Part shown: piece by piece, positions 14,722 to 20,920 of the stretch
How positions within the stretch are numbered: position 1 is the first letter of the stretch
Layout of the letters: the number at the start of each line of letters is the position of its first letter
Origin: CAZVJU01 sp964627195
GTDB lineage: Bacteria; Patescibacteriota; Microgenomatia; UBA8517
Reading direction: 5' to 3'
Length of the DNA stretch: 22,139 bases
NCBI GenBank assembly: GCA_964627195.1
Contig: CAZVJU010000018.1
Coordinates: 1-22,139, forward strand
Program-made: the position numbers and the translations under genes
Notes under the pieces: generated by a model
The model's input: only the letters and a program-made list of their open reading frames with translations
The model's database searches: none
What the model was told of the DNA's origin: nothing

Positions 14722-15120
14722 AATACCTTCTTGATAGTGATTTTCTCTTCGGAGTTGTGATTGAAAATGACCCCCACCATACTATTTGCAAAGATATATT
14801 TGCGAGTTTTCAAGATAAAGATATAAAATTGGTAGCTCTTAATTTGGTGGTTCAAGAAACTGCTACGGTTATAAGTAATAAGTAAAAAGAGAAACCAAAA
14901 AGAAAGTCTTAAGTTTTTAGATTTATTTCGTAAGTTACCAGTGCAAATTATCTTGTTGGATTTAGAGCTTGAGAATAACTCGTCGAAAATTTTTGAAAAA
15001 CAATCCAAGAAAGGAATGTCTTTTATTGATTGTGCGAATTTAGCTGTGCTTGAGAAATATAAACTTGATGGAATTTTGTCCTTTGACGAGTTTTACCCGA
15101 AAAGATTTAGGGTAAATTGA
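14718..15120 (+). pseudogene. PIN-domain toxin (VapC-like) disrupted by a 7-bp tandem duplication
   Basis: The frame starts in the antitoxin stop (ATGA) as MKYLLDSDFLFGVVIEN, with the PIN Asp6 and then Glu47 in LVVQETATVIS, but ends at TAA 14883-14885 after 55 residues. The sequence ATAAGTA is present twice in tandem (14871-14877 and 14878-14884). Removing one copy restores a continuous 131-residue PIN protein: ...TVISKKRNQKESLKFLDLF, then GMSFIDCANLAVLE with the third Asp, then GILSFDEFYPKRF with the fourth, ending at TGA 15118-15120. Both halves are well preserved, so the lesion is recent. Because the change is a clean tandem duplication and not a homopolymer slip, a real mutation is more likely than a sequencing error. 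An in-frame restart making a useful C-terminal piece is not apparent. Confidence 0.85.
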
Positions 15121-15157
15121 TTTTCTGATTAGCTTACGTTTTAGCTTCAAAGAAAGG

Positions 15158-15166
15158 TGATACAAT
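15158..15166 (+). promoter_or_regulatory. Extended -10 promoter of pth
   Basis: TGATACAAT is a TGn-extended -10 (TACAAT 15161-15166, 5 of 6). No good -35 is seen, as allowed for this class. The ATG at 15174 is the eighth base after it, so the message would start at or one base before the codon. The AAAGGTGA at 15153-15160 is therefore probably promoter, not ribosome site. Confidence 0.5.
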
Positions 15167-15173
15167 TACTTCA

Positions 15174-15713
15174 ATGAAATTAGTAGTAGGTCTTGGGAAT
15201 CCTGGAGAGAAATATGCTAACACCCGACACAATGTAGGGTTTAAGGTGGTTGACAAATTAGTGACAAGTAACAACGCACAAGTAACAAGAAGTCCAGATA
15301 AAAAACTTGTTACCTGTTATTTGTTACCTTCTACTAAAGTTATTTTTGCCAAGCCTCAGACCTTCATGAATTTTTCAGGCAGTGCCGCGAAGGACTTAGT
15401 TGTGTATTTTAAAACAAAGCTGGCGGATTTGTGGGTAGTTCATGATGACTTGGATATACCTCTTGGCCAATACAAGATCCAGCAAGGCCACGGGCCCCGA
15501 CTTCACTATGGGGTCAATTCAATTGAAGAAAAACTTGGCAGTGAAGCTTTCTGGCGTGTAAGGATTGGAGTAGACAATAGAACACAAGATAAAGAACAAA
15601 GACCAAGAGGAGAGGAGTATGTCTTGCAGGAGTTTACAGACAAAGAAACAATCCAAGTAAAAGAGGTAGTTGAAAATATAGTAAAGGAGTTAATGAGTCG
15701 TTTTGCCCTTTGA
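15174..15713 (+). CDS. pth: Peptidyl-tRNA hydrolase
   Basis: This 179-residue protein releases peptides from prematurely dropped peptidyl-tRNA. Conserved blocks are VVGLGNPGEKYANTRHNVGF (Asn9 and the catalytic His19), FAKPQTFMNFSG (Asn66) and VVHDDLDIPLG (the Asp that orients the His, about 91-92). The usual GGHNGLKSI is here PRLHYGVNSI: His111 is kept but the Asn that in E. coli is Asn114 is Tyr112. WRVRIGVDNR fits the FxRLRIGIGRP block, also diverged. The C-terminal helix is about the usual length. It begins a run of closely spaced genes continuing to 18448. An essential housekeeping gene; the variant may be lineage-specific. Confidence 0.9.
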   Translation: MKLVVGLGNPGEKYANTRHNVGFKVVDKLVTSNNAQVTRSPDKKLVTCYLLPSTKVIFAKPQTFMNFSGSAAKDLVVYFKTKLADLWVVHDDLDIPLGQYKIQQGHGPRLHYGVNSIEEKLGSEAFWRVRIGVDNRTQDKEQRPRGEEYVLQEFTDKETIQVKEVVENIVKELMSRFAL

Positions 15714-15742
15714 AGACCGTGTCTTACAAGGTGTGTATAGTA

Positions 15743-16063
15743 ATGGTGAATAAGATAAAAGGCAGTCAACCCACATTAAAAGGATTTTCCCAAGTTGGAG
15801 ACATTCTTAAAGATTTTAAAAAAGACGAAGATAAATATATTTCGCGGGAATTTCAAAAATATGGCTATGATTTAGCAGACGAGCTGGGGGATCTGAAAAA
15901 TAAATCTTTATATATCAAACTTACCAAAGAGACTCCACGAGGATTCCTCGAAGCTGCGAGAAATTTCGTCAAAGACGCGTATAATGTAAGGTCCAAAGCA
16001 AAACTATTTATGTGGAAACTTTCTGAGCTTCGCAGGGCGAAGCAAAATCCCAAATTCAAATGA
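15743..16063 (+). CDS. Unknown small basic protein following pth
   Basis: The start at ATG 15743 is chosen because AAGGTG (15728-15733) lies 9 nt upstream; the frame is open to a TTG inside the pth stop but without a site. The 106-residue product (MVNKIKGSQPTLKGFSQVGD) is mainly helical and basic, with KNKSLYIKLTKETPRGFLEAARNFVKDAY and SKAKLFMWKLSELR as the best ordered part. It was not recognised beyond resembling small conserved hypothetical proteins of this kind of genome. The last residues (KQNPKFK) are encoded by the left end of the S23 element, so the original C-terminus may have been replaced when that element arrived. The stop overlaps the S23 start by ATGA. Confidence 0.6.
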   Translation: MVNKIKGSQPTLKGFSQVGDILKDFKKDEDKYISREFQKYGYDLADELGDLKNKSLYIKLTKETPRGFLEAARNFVKDAYNVRSKAKLFMWKLSELRRAKQNPKFK

Positions 16064-16483
16064 CAAATTTACAATTAAGTCCCAAGCTCAAAATTTCAAA
16101 TCCAAATACTAAGAAATACGATTTGGCCGATAGAATTTTTGAATTTGTTGTTGACGTTTTGGACTATTTGAATAAATTATCGCGGACATCTGTTAACAGG
16201 GTAATAATTGATCAATGTGCACGTTCGTCAACTTCGATAGGTGCTAATTATGAAGAAGCAGACTCTGCGCATACTAAGAAAGACTTTTCATATAAGATGG
16301 AAATTATGAGAAAAGAAGCAAAAGAGACTCGCTATTGGTTAAAAGTTTCCTTAATAAAAAATCCTAGAACCAATCCTGAAGAATGTGAATCTCTTCGTGA
16401 TGAGTGTTTACAATTAATAAGAATATTTTCAACAATTATTAATAAATCCAGATTATAATTTGGATTTTGAAATTGGGATTTTG
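16043..16483 (+). mobile_element. S23 (IVS-type) element with 18-bp terminal inverted repeats
   Basis: 16043-16060 (CAAAATCCCAAATTCAAA) and 16466-16483 (TTTGAAATTGGGATTTTG) are inverted copies with 17 of 18 matches, bracketing one S23-family ORF. The unit is about 440 bp and has no transposase. S23 ORFs were first found in intervening sequences of 23S rRNA genes; here the unit stands between protein genes. Flanking sequence supplies the tail of one gene and a possible false start for the next. No target-site duplication was clear. Confidence 0.65.
16060..16458 (+). CDS. S23-family four-helix-bundle protein (23S rRNA intervening-sequence type)
   Basis: The 132-residue protein has the marks of the S23/four-helix-bundle family (TIGR02436): YDLADRIFEFVVDVLDYLNKL (helix 1), RSSTSIGANYEEADSA (helix 2, with the conserved GANYxEA), KKDFSYKMEIMRKEAKETRYWL (helix 3, with the family KExxETxYWL) and a last helix ECLQLIRIFSTIINKS. 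The family forms pentamers with a basic groove thought to bind nucleic acid; the role is unsettled. The N-terminal 20 residues (MTNLQLSPKLKISNPN) are low complexity and come from the element end, so the folded protein probably begins near KKYDLADR. It is enclosed in terminal inverted repeats. The start overlaps the previous stop. Confidence 0.85.
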   Translation: MTNLQLSPKLKISNPNTKKYDLADRIFEFVVDVLDYLNKLSRTSVNRVIIDQCARSSTSIGANYEEADSAHTKKDFSYKMEIMRKEAKETRYWLKVSLIKNPRTNPEECESLRDECLQLIRIFSTIINKSRL

Positions 16484-16492
16484 GATTTAAAA

Positions 16493-17470
16493 ATGTCTGC
16501 ATTTTCTTTACAGGGTAACTGGGTTGATATCCTAATTCTAGCAATCTTGCTTTATTTTGTAAGCGAAGCCTGGAGATTTGGATTTTGGATTATAGTGGCT
16601 GATTTTTTTGGCTTTTTACTGTCGCTTGTTATTGCCTTAAGAGGATACAAATTTGCAGCTGACATTTTACGTACTAATTTTTCCCTTGCCCATTCGGTTT
16701 CAAACGCTGTCGGTTTTCTGATTATGGCCGCATTTTCGCAAGCACTATTGGGCTTTGTCTTCGCACATCTCATAAGAAAAATCCCTTACAAGTTTTGGAA
16801 AAAACCTTGGAATAATATTGCGGCAATTATACCTGCTGTCGGCCAGGGTCTCATACTTATTTCATTTATTCTTACTCTCGCTACCGGACTTCCGATTTCT
16901 CCGAAGTTGAAGTCAGACGTTGGCGAGTCAAAAATTGGTGGCTATTTAGTTCAAAAAACCTCAGGTCTTGAAGTAAAAGTAAACGAAATATTCGGAGGAC
17001 TGGTTGAAGATTCTCTTACCTATCTTACCGTAAAGCCTGGTAGTACAGAGTTCATTCCAATTACCGTATATTCGCGAGAACTGAGCGTCGATGAAGAATC
17101 TGAGTTGGCTTTATTAAATCTTGTCAATGCGGAGAGAAGAAAAAGAGGGATTGCGGAGCTTACCTGGAGAAACGAAGTAGTTAGTGTGGCCCGTGCGCAT
17201 GCCAAAGACATGTGGAAGAGAGAATATTTTGGCCATGTTTCTCCCGACGGAGAAGATGTTGTTGCCAGAATGGAAACTGAGGATGTTAACTTTAGCGTAG
17301 TCGGAGAAAATCTGGCACTAGCTCCGACACTTCAAACCGCCCACAATGGTCTCATGAATTCGGAAGGCCATCGTGCAAATATTTTGGAAACTGAATTTAA
17401 CCGTCTTGGTGTAGGGGTGATTGACAACGGGATTTACGGAAAGATGTTTGTACAAATCTTCACCGATTAA
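16493..17470 (+). CDS. CvpA-like membrane domain fused to an extracytoplasmic CAP (SCP/PR1) domain
   Basis: The ATG at 16493 (MSAFSLQGNWVDILILAILL) is preferred; upstream in-frame codons lie inside the S23 repeat. Of 325 residues, 1-135 hold four membrane helices of the CvpA type (WVDILILAILLYFVSEAW, ADFFGFLLSLVIAL, VGFLIMAAFSQALLGFVF, GQGLILISFILTLA). A linker of about 65 residues leads to a CAP domain (204-325): LLNLVNAERRKRGI, VARAHAKDMWKREYFGHVSPDG, VVGENLAL and SEGHRANILETEFNRLGVGV. The conserved CAP His and Glu residues are present. CAP domains of bacteria are secreted and of diverse or unknown activity; here it would sit outside, anchored by CvpA. The next gene starts on the base after the stop. 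Confidence 0.88.
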   Translation: MSAFSLQGNWVDILILAILLYFVSEAWRFGFWIIVADFFGFLLSLVIALRGYKFAADILRTNFSLAHSVSNAVGFLIMAAFSQALLGFVFAHLIRKIPYKFWKKPWNNIAAIIPAVGQGLILISFILTLATGLPISPKLKSDVGESKIGGYLVQKTSGLEVKVNEIFGGLVEDSLTYLTVKPGSTEFIPITVYSRELSVDEESELALLNLVNAERRKRGIAELTWRNEVVSVARAHAKDMWKREYFGHVSPDGEDVVARMETEDVNFSVVGENLALAPTLQTAHNGLMNSEGHRANILETEFNRLGVGVIDNGIYGKMFVQIFTD

Positions 17471-17905
17471 ATGTCCAAGTTTAAGGAAAAAGTAATTGAA
17501 GTAGTATCTTTGATTCCGTTTGGGAAGGTTGTCAGTTATGGTCAAGTTGCGCTTTATATCGGGATTCCAAGAGCGGCAAGACAGGTTGGCTGGATGCTTA
17601 ATCGGATGGAGGGGGATGTTCAAATTCCATGGTGGAGGGTTGTTAATAATCAAGGCAGAATAAGTATTAAAGGATCGAAGTACACAGCTGAGGATCAAAG
17701 AGAACTACTTGTGGAAGAGGGAATTAGAGTAAATGACGATCTTACGCTTGTTATTGAAAAATACAGATTTGTGCCCCATCAAAATTTATTGGAAGAATTG
17801 GGATTGGATTCAATATACCTTTCGATGATTTCATCGAAAATTCCATACAGCAACTATTTTCCGAAAGGAAGGCTTGCTAAATTGACCAAAAAGGTGCAAA
17901 AATAG
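17471..17905 (+). CDS. Alkyltransferase-like DNA-lesion-binding protein (ATL), Cys replaced by Trp
   Basis: The 144-residue protein has the DNA-binding domain of O6-methylguanine methyltransferases: FGKVVSYGQVALYIG (17-31), RAARQVGWMLNRM (34-46, with the Arg that flips the base) and IPWWRVVNNQGRIS. The catalytic PCHRV of true methyltransferases is PWWRV, with Trp54 for the acceptor Cys and Trp55 for the His. Known ATL proteins have PWHRV; they bind O6-alkylguanine and hand it to nucleotide excision repair without removing the alkyl group. A tail of about 40 residues (DSIYLSMISSKIPYSNYF...) extends beyond the usual domain. It abuts the CvpA-CAP stop (zero spacing) and is 9 nt from the next gene, so it is in an operon. 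Confidence 0.85.
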   Translation: MSKFKEKVIEVVSLIPFGKVVSYGQVALYIGIPRAARQVGWMLNRMEGDVQIPWWRVVNNQGRISIKGSKYTAEDQRELLVEEGIRVNDDLTLVIEKYRFVPHQNLLEELGLDSIYLSMISSKIPYSNYFPKGRLAKLTKKVQK

Positions 17906-17914
17906 AGAAGTGGT

Positions 17915-18448
17915 ATGAAAAAAGATCTTCTAACACACTTTGCCTTCATGGTAGCCCTTTTTGTTCTTATTTCGCTGTATAAAGACTGGTTGAGGTTGGA
18001 ATTTCTACCTTTTTGGTTCGGTGGAATCCTCGGAACATTTCTTCCCGATATTGATCACCTCATTTATGTTTATGTTCTTAAGCCAAATGAAGTTGTTTCT
18101 CAAAAAGTTACAAACCTTCTCTCAGAGCGAAAGTTCTTTCAAAGCTGGAATATGCTGGCTACGATGAGAAGTGAGAGGAAAGACCTCCTTTTCCACACAG
18201 CCTATTTCCAAATACTCTTTATAATTTTTGCGCTGCTCATTACTACTTCCTCGGGATCTCTTTTGGGAAGGGGATTAGTGTTAGCTTTTATGCTCCATTT
18301 ACTTATCGACGAAGTTGTCGATTTGATGGAGGTAAGCAATTTGGACAGTTGGTTTACTAAGCTTCCAGTGGTCCTTACGGAAGTCCAAAGACGGTGGTTT
18401 TTGGTTGGAAATGGAGCACTCCTTCTTATTTTCGGATTTTTCTTCTGA
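17915..18448 (+). CDS. Membrane protein, DUF457/YdjM-like metal-dependent hydrolase type
   Basis: The 177-residue protein has about five membrane helices. Near the second, GTFLPDIDHLIY (about 40-51) has the PDxDH pattern of the YdjM/DUF457 membrane-bound hydrolase group. LLFHTAYFQILF (about 91-102) supplies another His, and FMLHLLIDEVVDL (about 125-137) carries the HLxxDE/D cluster. Such acidic and His residues at membrane faces are the supposed metal site of that group. The C-terminus is a further hydrophobic helix. GAGAAGTGG at 17905-17913 gives a ribosome site. It closes the pth-to-here run; the next gene has its own promoter. The family call is moderate and the substrate unknown. Confidence 0.6.
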   Translation: MKKDLLTHFAFMVALFVLISLYKDWLRLEFLPFWFGGILGTFLPDIDHLIYVYVLKPNEVVSQKVTNLLSERKFFQSWNMLATMRSERKDLLFHTAYFQILFIIFALLITTSSGSLLGRGLVLAFMLHLLIDEVVDLMEVSNLDSWFTKLPVVLTEVQRRWFLVGNGALLLIFGFFF

Positions 18449-18465
18449 CAAGCTGTTTCTCGAAC

Positions 18466-18494
18466 TTGGCATAAATATGAACTTGGTGTAAACT
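18466..18494 (+). promoter_or_regulatory. Promoter of the dsbA-dsbB-like operon
   Basis: TTGGCA (18466-18471, 5 of 6), 17-bp spacer, TAAACT (18489-18494, 4 of 6). The start would be near 18501, just before the in-frame GTG (18504) and about 18 nt ahead of the ATG (18519). Confidence 0.55.
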
Positions 18495-18518
18495 AGCCTT
18501 ATTGTGGAAGAAGAAGTA

Positions 18519-19242
18519 ATGTTAACTAAGAAAGAAAAAAGAGAACTTGCCAAAGAACAAAAGAAAGACGAGAGAGACAAGACTCTTTTTGCACAAAGAG
18601 TCAGGAAGTTTTTGGTTTGGATTTTCTTGNNNNNNNNNNCTTTTTATCGGTTTTAAAACTTGGAGATGGATTAGTGCACCTACTCCTGAAGTTGCCGGCG
18701 AGGCGATTGAAGTAAAAGAAGACGACTGGGTGAGAGGAAACAAAGAGGCGAGAGTAATTTTAATTGAATACGGAGATTATCAATGCCCCGCCTGTGCGAC
18801 TTATAACCCATTTGTAATAAAATTAAGCGAAGAATTCCAAGAGGATCTTAAAATAGTTTATAGACACTTTCCACTTATCACGATTCACAAGAACTCCATG
18901 CCTTCAGCTCAGGCTGCCGAAGCTGCTGGTAAACAAAGCAAATTCTGGGAAATGCACGATTTACTTTACGATAAACAAAGCGAATGGGCCGAGGCAGGAG
19001 ATGCCAAAGAAAAATTTAGTGAATATGCAAAAAGCCTTGGATTAGATGAACAAAAATATATAAGCGACTATGATTCCGGTGAGGTAAAAAGCTTAATTAA
19101 CTCTGATTTGGCTAAAGCTAATTCCCTTCGTCTTAACGCGACACCGACATTTTTCTTAAACGGTGAGAAAGTTCAACCCCGAAGCTATGAAGACTTTAAG
19201 AGTTTGGTGGAAACACAAATTAAAGGCTATACTCTCGAATGA
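18519..19242 (+). CDS. DsbA-like membrane-anchored thiol-disulfide oxidoreductase (spans an assembly gap)
   Basis: The start at ATG 18519, after GGAAGAAGAAG, gives MLTKKEKRELAKEQKKDERD and then RVRKFLVWIFL entering a membrane helix, which is cut by the N run. After the gap LFIGFKTWRWISAP completes the anchor. The outside part is a DsbA-type thioredoxin fold: VILIEYGDYQCPACATY with the CPAC active site (Cys codons at 18784 and 18793), helical insertion (PSAQAAEAAGKQSKFWEMHDLLY) and the cis-Pro loop NATPTFFLNG. It oxidises cysteines in secreted proteins. The two sides of the gap join in one frame only if the true gap is a multiple of 3. The stop overlaps the DsbB-like gene (ATGA). Confidence 0.88.
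18630..18639. other. Assembly gap (10 N), length not real
   Basis: Ten Ns interrupt the membrane anchor of the DsbA-like gene. The frame before (codons in step with 18519) and after (in step with 18640) disagree by one base if the gap is taken as 10, so the 10 is a placeholder and the true length should be a multiple of 3. Confidence 0.95.
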
Positions 19243-19796
19243 CACCTCAAGAGCTAATTAAAGTGCTTTCAGTTCTTACTCTGTCCTCAAATGTCGGAGC
19301 AACTTTGTTTTTAGTATCTTTAGTGCTTCTAAAGTTGAATGTTGCAAAAAAGCAAAATCAAAAAATTCTAACCTACTTCAGCAAAAAGTCTTTATTTTTT
19401 AGCTTTGTAGTTGCGCTGACGGCAACTGTCGGAAGCTTATATTTTTCAGAGGTTGCCCATTTTGAGCCTTGCAAGCTTTGCTGGTTTCAGCGAATTTTTA
19501 TGTATCCTTTGCCTTTGATGTTAGGAATTTCATTATGGAAGAAAACTAAGGACGTAGATAAATATGTTTTGCCGCTCTCGATAATCGGACTTGTAATTGC
19601 GGCTTACCACTATTATTTTCAGGTAACCGGAAATCCCTTAATCCCATGTTCAACTGTCGGCTTTTCCGTGTCGTGCTCTGAGAGGTTTTTTACCTATTTT
19701 GGTTATATAACAATTCCCTGGATGAGCCTGTCGGCATTTTTATTAATTGTGATAGCAATGCTTGTAGTTAGAAAAGTAAGAAGAAGAATTAGTTGA
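19239..19796 (+). CDS. DsbB/BdbC-like quinone-linked disulfide bond formation protein
   Basis: The 185-residue membrane protein has about five helices. Cys78 and Cys81 in EPCKLCWFQRIFMYP match the DsbB CxxC-W-QR signature. The second pair, Cys137 and Cys146, lies in the loop PLIPCSTVGFSVSCSERFF. DsbB reoxidises DsbA and passes electrons to quinone. The usual four-helix core begins near residue 50; residues 1-35 add an extra N-terminal helix. The start overlaps the DsbA-like stop (ATGA), so the pair is co-translated, the expected partner arrangement. It converges on the histidine phosphatase gene with an 8-nt overlap at the ends. Confidence 0.9.
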   Translation: MTPQELIKVLSVLTLSSNVGATLFLVSLVLLKLNVAKKQNQKILTYFSKKSLFFSFVVALTATVGSLYFSEVAHFEPCKLCWFQRIFMYPLPLMLGISLWKKTKDVDKYVLPLSIIGLVIAAYHYYFQVTGNPLIPCSTVGFSVSCSERFFTYFGYITIPWMSLSAFLLIVIAMLVVRKVRRRIS

Positions 19797-20277
19797 AGTC
19801 TGTATACTGAAGCTCTTTGCCGTGTAATATTATTAAGATTCCTGGTAATGGGAAGTTATTGAGGTACTCTATTTTAAATTCGCCTTTTGAAATGTGTTCA
19901 AAAATTCCCGCCATAACACCTCCGTGGGTGCATATCGCTGAGCTTGTGATTTTTTCTTTCTCAAGGTGATTAAGAAAGTTTTTTACTCTTTGGGAAAAGT
20001 CTTCAAAAGATTCTTTGTCTTCCCGATACTCACCTAAAGAATCATTTAACTGGAATGCTTTCCCGCTAATTTCGGTAACTATTTCTGCTGTTTGTAAACA
20101 CCTCTTGTAAGGAGATGTATAGTTGGCATCAGTCTTAATTCTTTTTAAGAAATTTGCCAGTTTTTCAATTGCCGGAATTCCCTCGGAAAGTATATCTGCT
20201 GTTTCTATTTCATTTCCGTAAGGGATGGTGGTCTTGGTGTGATATGTAGCCGCGTGGCGAAAAACATATAAATTCAT
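19789..20277 (-). CDS. Histidine phosphatase family protein
   Basis: From the ATG at 20277 the 162-residue protein begins MNLYVFRHAATYH: the RH(G/A) block with the nucleophile His8. YTSPYKRCLQTAEI supplies the second Arg, LGEYRED the acid, and ICTHGGVMAGI the second catalytic His. All four active-site positions are thus present. Length is at the short end for the phosphoglycerate-mutase-like superfamily (SixA/CobC size). An upstream in-frame ATG (20307) would cross the -10, so the internal ATG is chosen; it is 9 nt beyond the minus-strand TATAAT. The family has many substrates; none can be named here. Confidence 0.85.
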   Translation of the reverse strand: MNLYVFRHAATYHTKTTIPYGNEIETADILSEGIPAIEKLANFLKRIKTDANYTSPYKRCLQTAEIVTEISGKAFQLNDSLGEYREDKESFEDFSQRVKNFLNHLEKEKITSSAICTHGGVMAGIFEHISKGEFKIEYLNNFPLPGILIILHGKELQYTDFN

Positions 20278-20286
20278 GGAAGTATC

Positions 20287-20294
20287 ATTATAAT
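20287..20294. promoter_or_regulatory. Shared divergent -10 element ATTATAAT
   Basis: ATTATAAT is its own reverse complement, so TATAAT is read on the plus strand at 20289-20294 and on the minus strand at 20292-20287. Expected starts are at about 20300-20301 (the second ATG of the small membrane protein) and about 20280 (2-3 nt before the phosphatase ATG). No good -35 was found on either side. The two genes would compete for polymerase. Confidence 0.55.
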
Positions 20295-20300
20295 ATGACA

Positions 20301-20525
20301 ATGGCATTTAAAGAAATGGTGTTAGGGTCGGACTGGGAGAGAAAAACGACAGGTGAAAAGTTGGCGCGGATTTCCAAAATTGCCGATGTAGCCACAATTC
20401 TCGGTGGACTGATTGCTATAGGTTTTGCACCTGCGCTAGCACTCTTGGCGATTCAGGCGAGTGTAGTAACCTATGCCGGTGCTGAAATCTACGAGCAGAG
20501 TAAAAAGAGAAAAAAGAAAAGATGA
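20301..20525 (+). CDS. Small basic-tailed membrane protein, unknown
   Basis: The ATG at 20301 is preferred over 20295, because 20295 touches the -10 box and could not be transcribed. The 74-residue product (MAFKEMVLGSDWERKTTGEK) has one or two hydrophobic helices (VATILGGLIAIGFAPALALLA, then AIQASVVTYAGAEIY) and ends in a very basic tail KKRKKKR, consistent with a cytoplasmic C-terminus. It was not recognised. Its stop codon begins copy 1 of the 64-bp repeat. It is divergent from the histidine phosphatase. Confidence 0.55.
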   Translation: MAFKEMVLGSDWERKTTGEKLARISKIADVATILGGLIAIGFAPALALLAIQASVVTYAGAEIYEQSKKRKKKR

Positions 20526-20584
20526 CTCATTCCCTACAACAATCAACTGCTTTTTGGACTAAAGAGCTAAGTTTGGAGAAGACG
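20521..20584 (+). repeat. 64-bp direct repeat, copy 1
   Basis: Matches 21744-21807 at 59 of 64 positions, including an identical core of 37 bp (20531-20567). Both copies begin inside the TGA stop of a small membrane protein with a basic tail. The core can fold as GCTTTTT/AAAGAGC around GGACT (one G-T pair). Copy 1 leads into the promoter of the TumE-type cassette. Confidence 0.85.
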
Positions 20585-20599
20585 GAAGAAATTTATTTA

Positions 20600-20608
20600 T
20601 GTTATACT
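20600..20608 (+). promoter_or_regulatory. Extended -10 promoter of the TumE-type cassette
   Basis: TGTTATACT is a TGn-extended -10 (TATACT 20603-20608, 5 of 6). The ATG at 20615 is the seventh base after it, exactly where transcription should begin, so the antitoxin message would be leaderless. Confidence 0.6.
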
Positions 20609-20614
20609 TTGGTC

Positions 20615-20920
20615 ATGACCGACAGAACCAAAGCAAAGGCAATTGTTACTTTAGAAAATCTTCGCTTGGTGGAAAGCGAGATCTTCCGAATTGCTTCCAA
20701 ACATGGAGTTAAAAATGTTGATCAGCTGGATAGCTTGATTGCAAAAGGTGGGTTATCTGAAGAAAGGGTGGGAGAAGATTTATTCCGTTTGGACCATCTA
20801 ATTTCCGAGAAAGAAAGGTTGGAAAAAGAACTTAAAAAGCTCTCAATAAAAAAGTCCGATGCATGGAAAAGTTTACAAGATTTGCTCGAATTGCCGAGAC
20901 GGAATTTTCAGACGTCGTAA
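20615..20920 (+). CDS. Putative antitoxin partner of a TumE-like toxin
   Basis: The ATG at 20615 (MTDRTKAKAIVTLENLRLVE) is chosen because it coincides with the start point of an extended -10; the frame is open back to 20522 but that part is the 64-bp repeat. The 101-residue product is helical and charged: helix ENLRLVESEIFRIASKHGV, then VDQLDSLIAKGGLSEERVGED, then a probable coiled coil HLISEKERLEKELKKLSIKK. The last 19 codons overlap the next gene in another frame (58 nt). No family motif was recognised; the antitoxin role rests on position, size and the toxin-like neighbour. Confidence 0.6.
   Translation: MTDRTKAKAIVTLENLRLVESEIFRIASKHGVKNVDQLDSLIAKGGLSEERVGEDLFRLDHLISEKERLEKELKKLSIKKSDAWKSLQDLLELPRRNFQTS

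Noticed and set aside
15710..15742. TTG start for the gene after pth, overlapping the pth stop
   Set aside because: ATG 15743 has a suitable AAGGTG site; the TTG has none.
16460..16492. N-terminal extension of the CvpA-CAP protein from a TTG
   Set aside because: These 11 codons fall inside the right inverted repeat of the S23 element; the ATG at 16493 begins a normal CvpA-like N-terminus.
18547..18629. Frame before the N gap reading MPKNKRKTRETRLFLHK
   Set aside because: It is an out-of-step reading of the true N-terminus caused by the 10-N placeholder.
20522..20614. Coding extension of the TumE partner gene through the repeat
   Set aside because: The stretch is the direct repeat, also present elsewhere without that gene, and an extended -10 lies within it pointing to ATG 20615.
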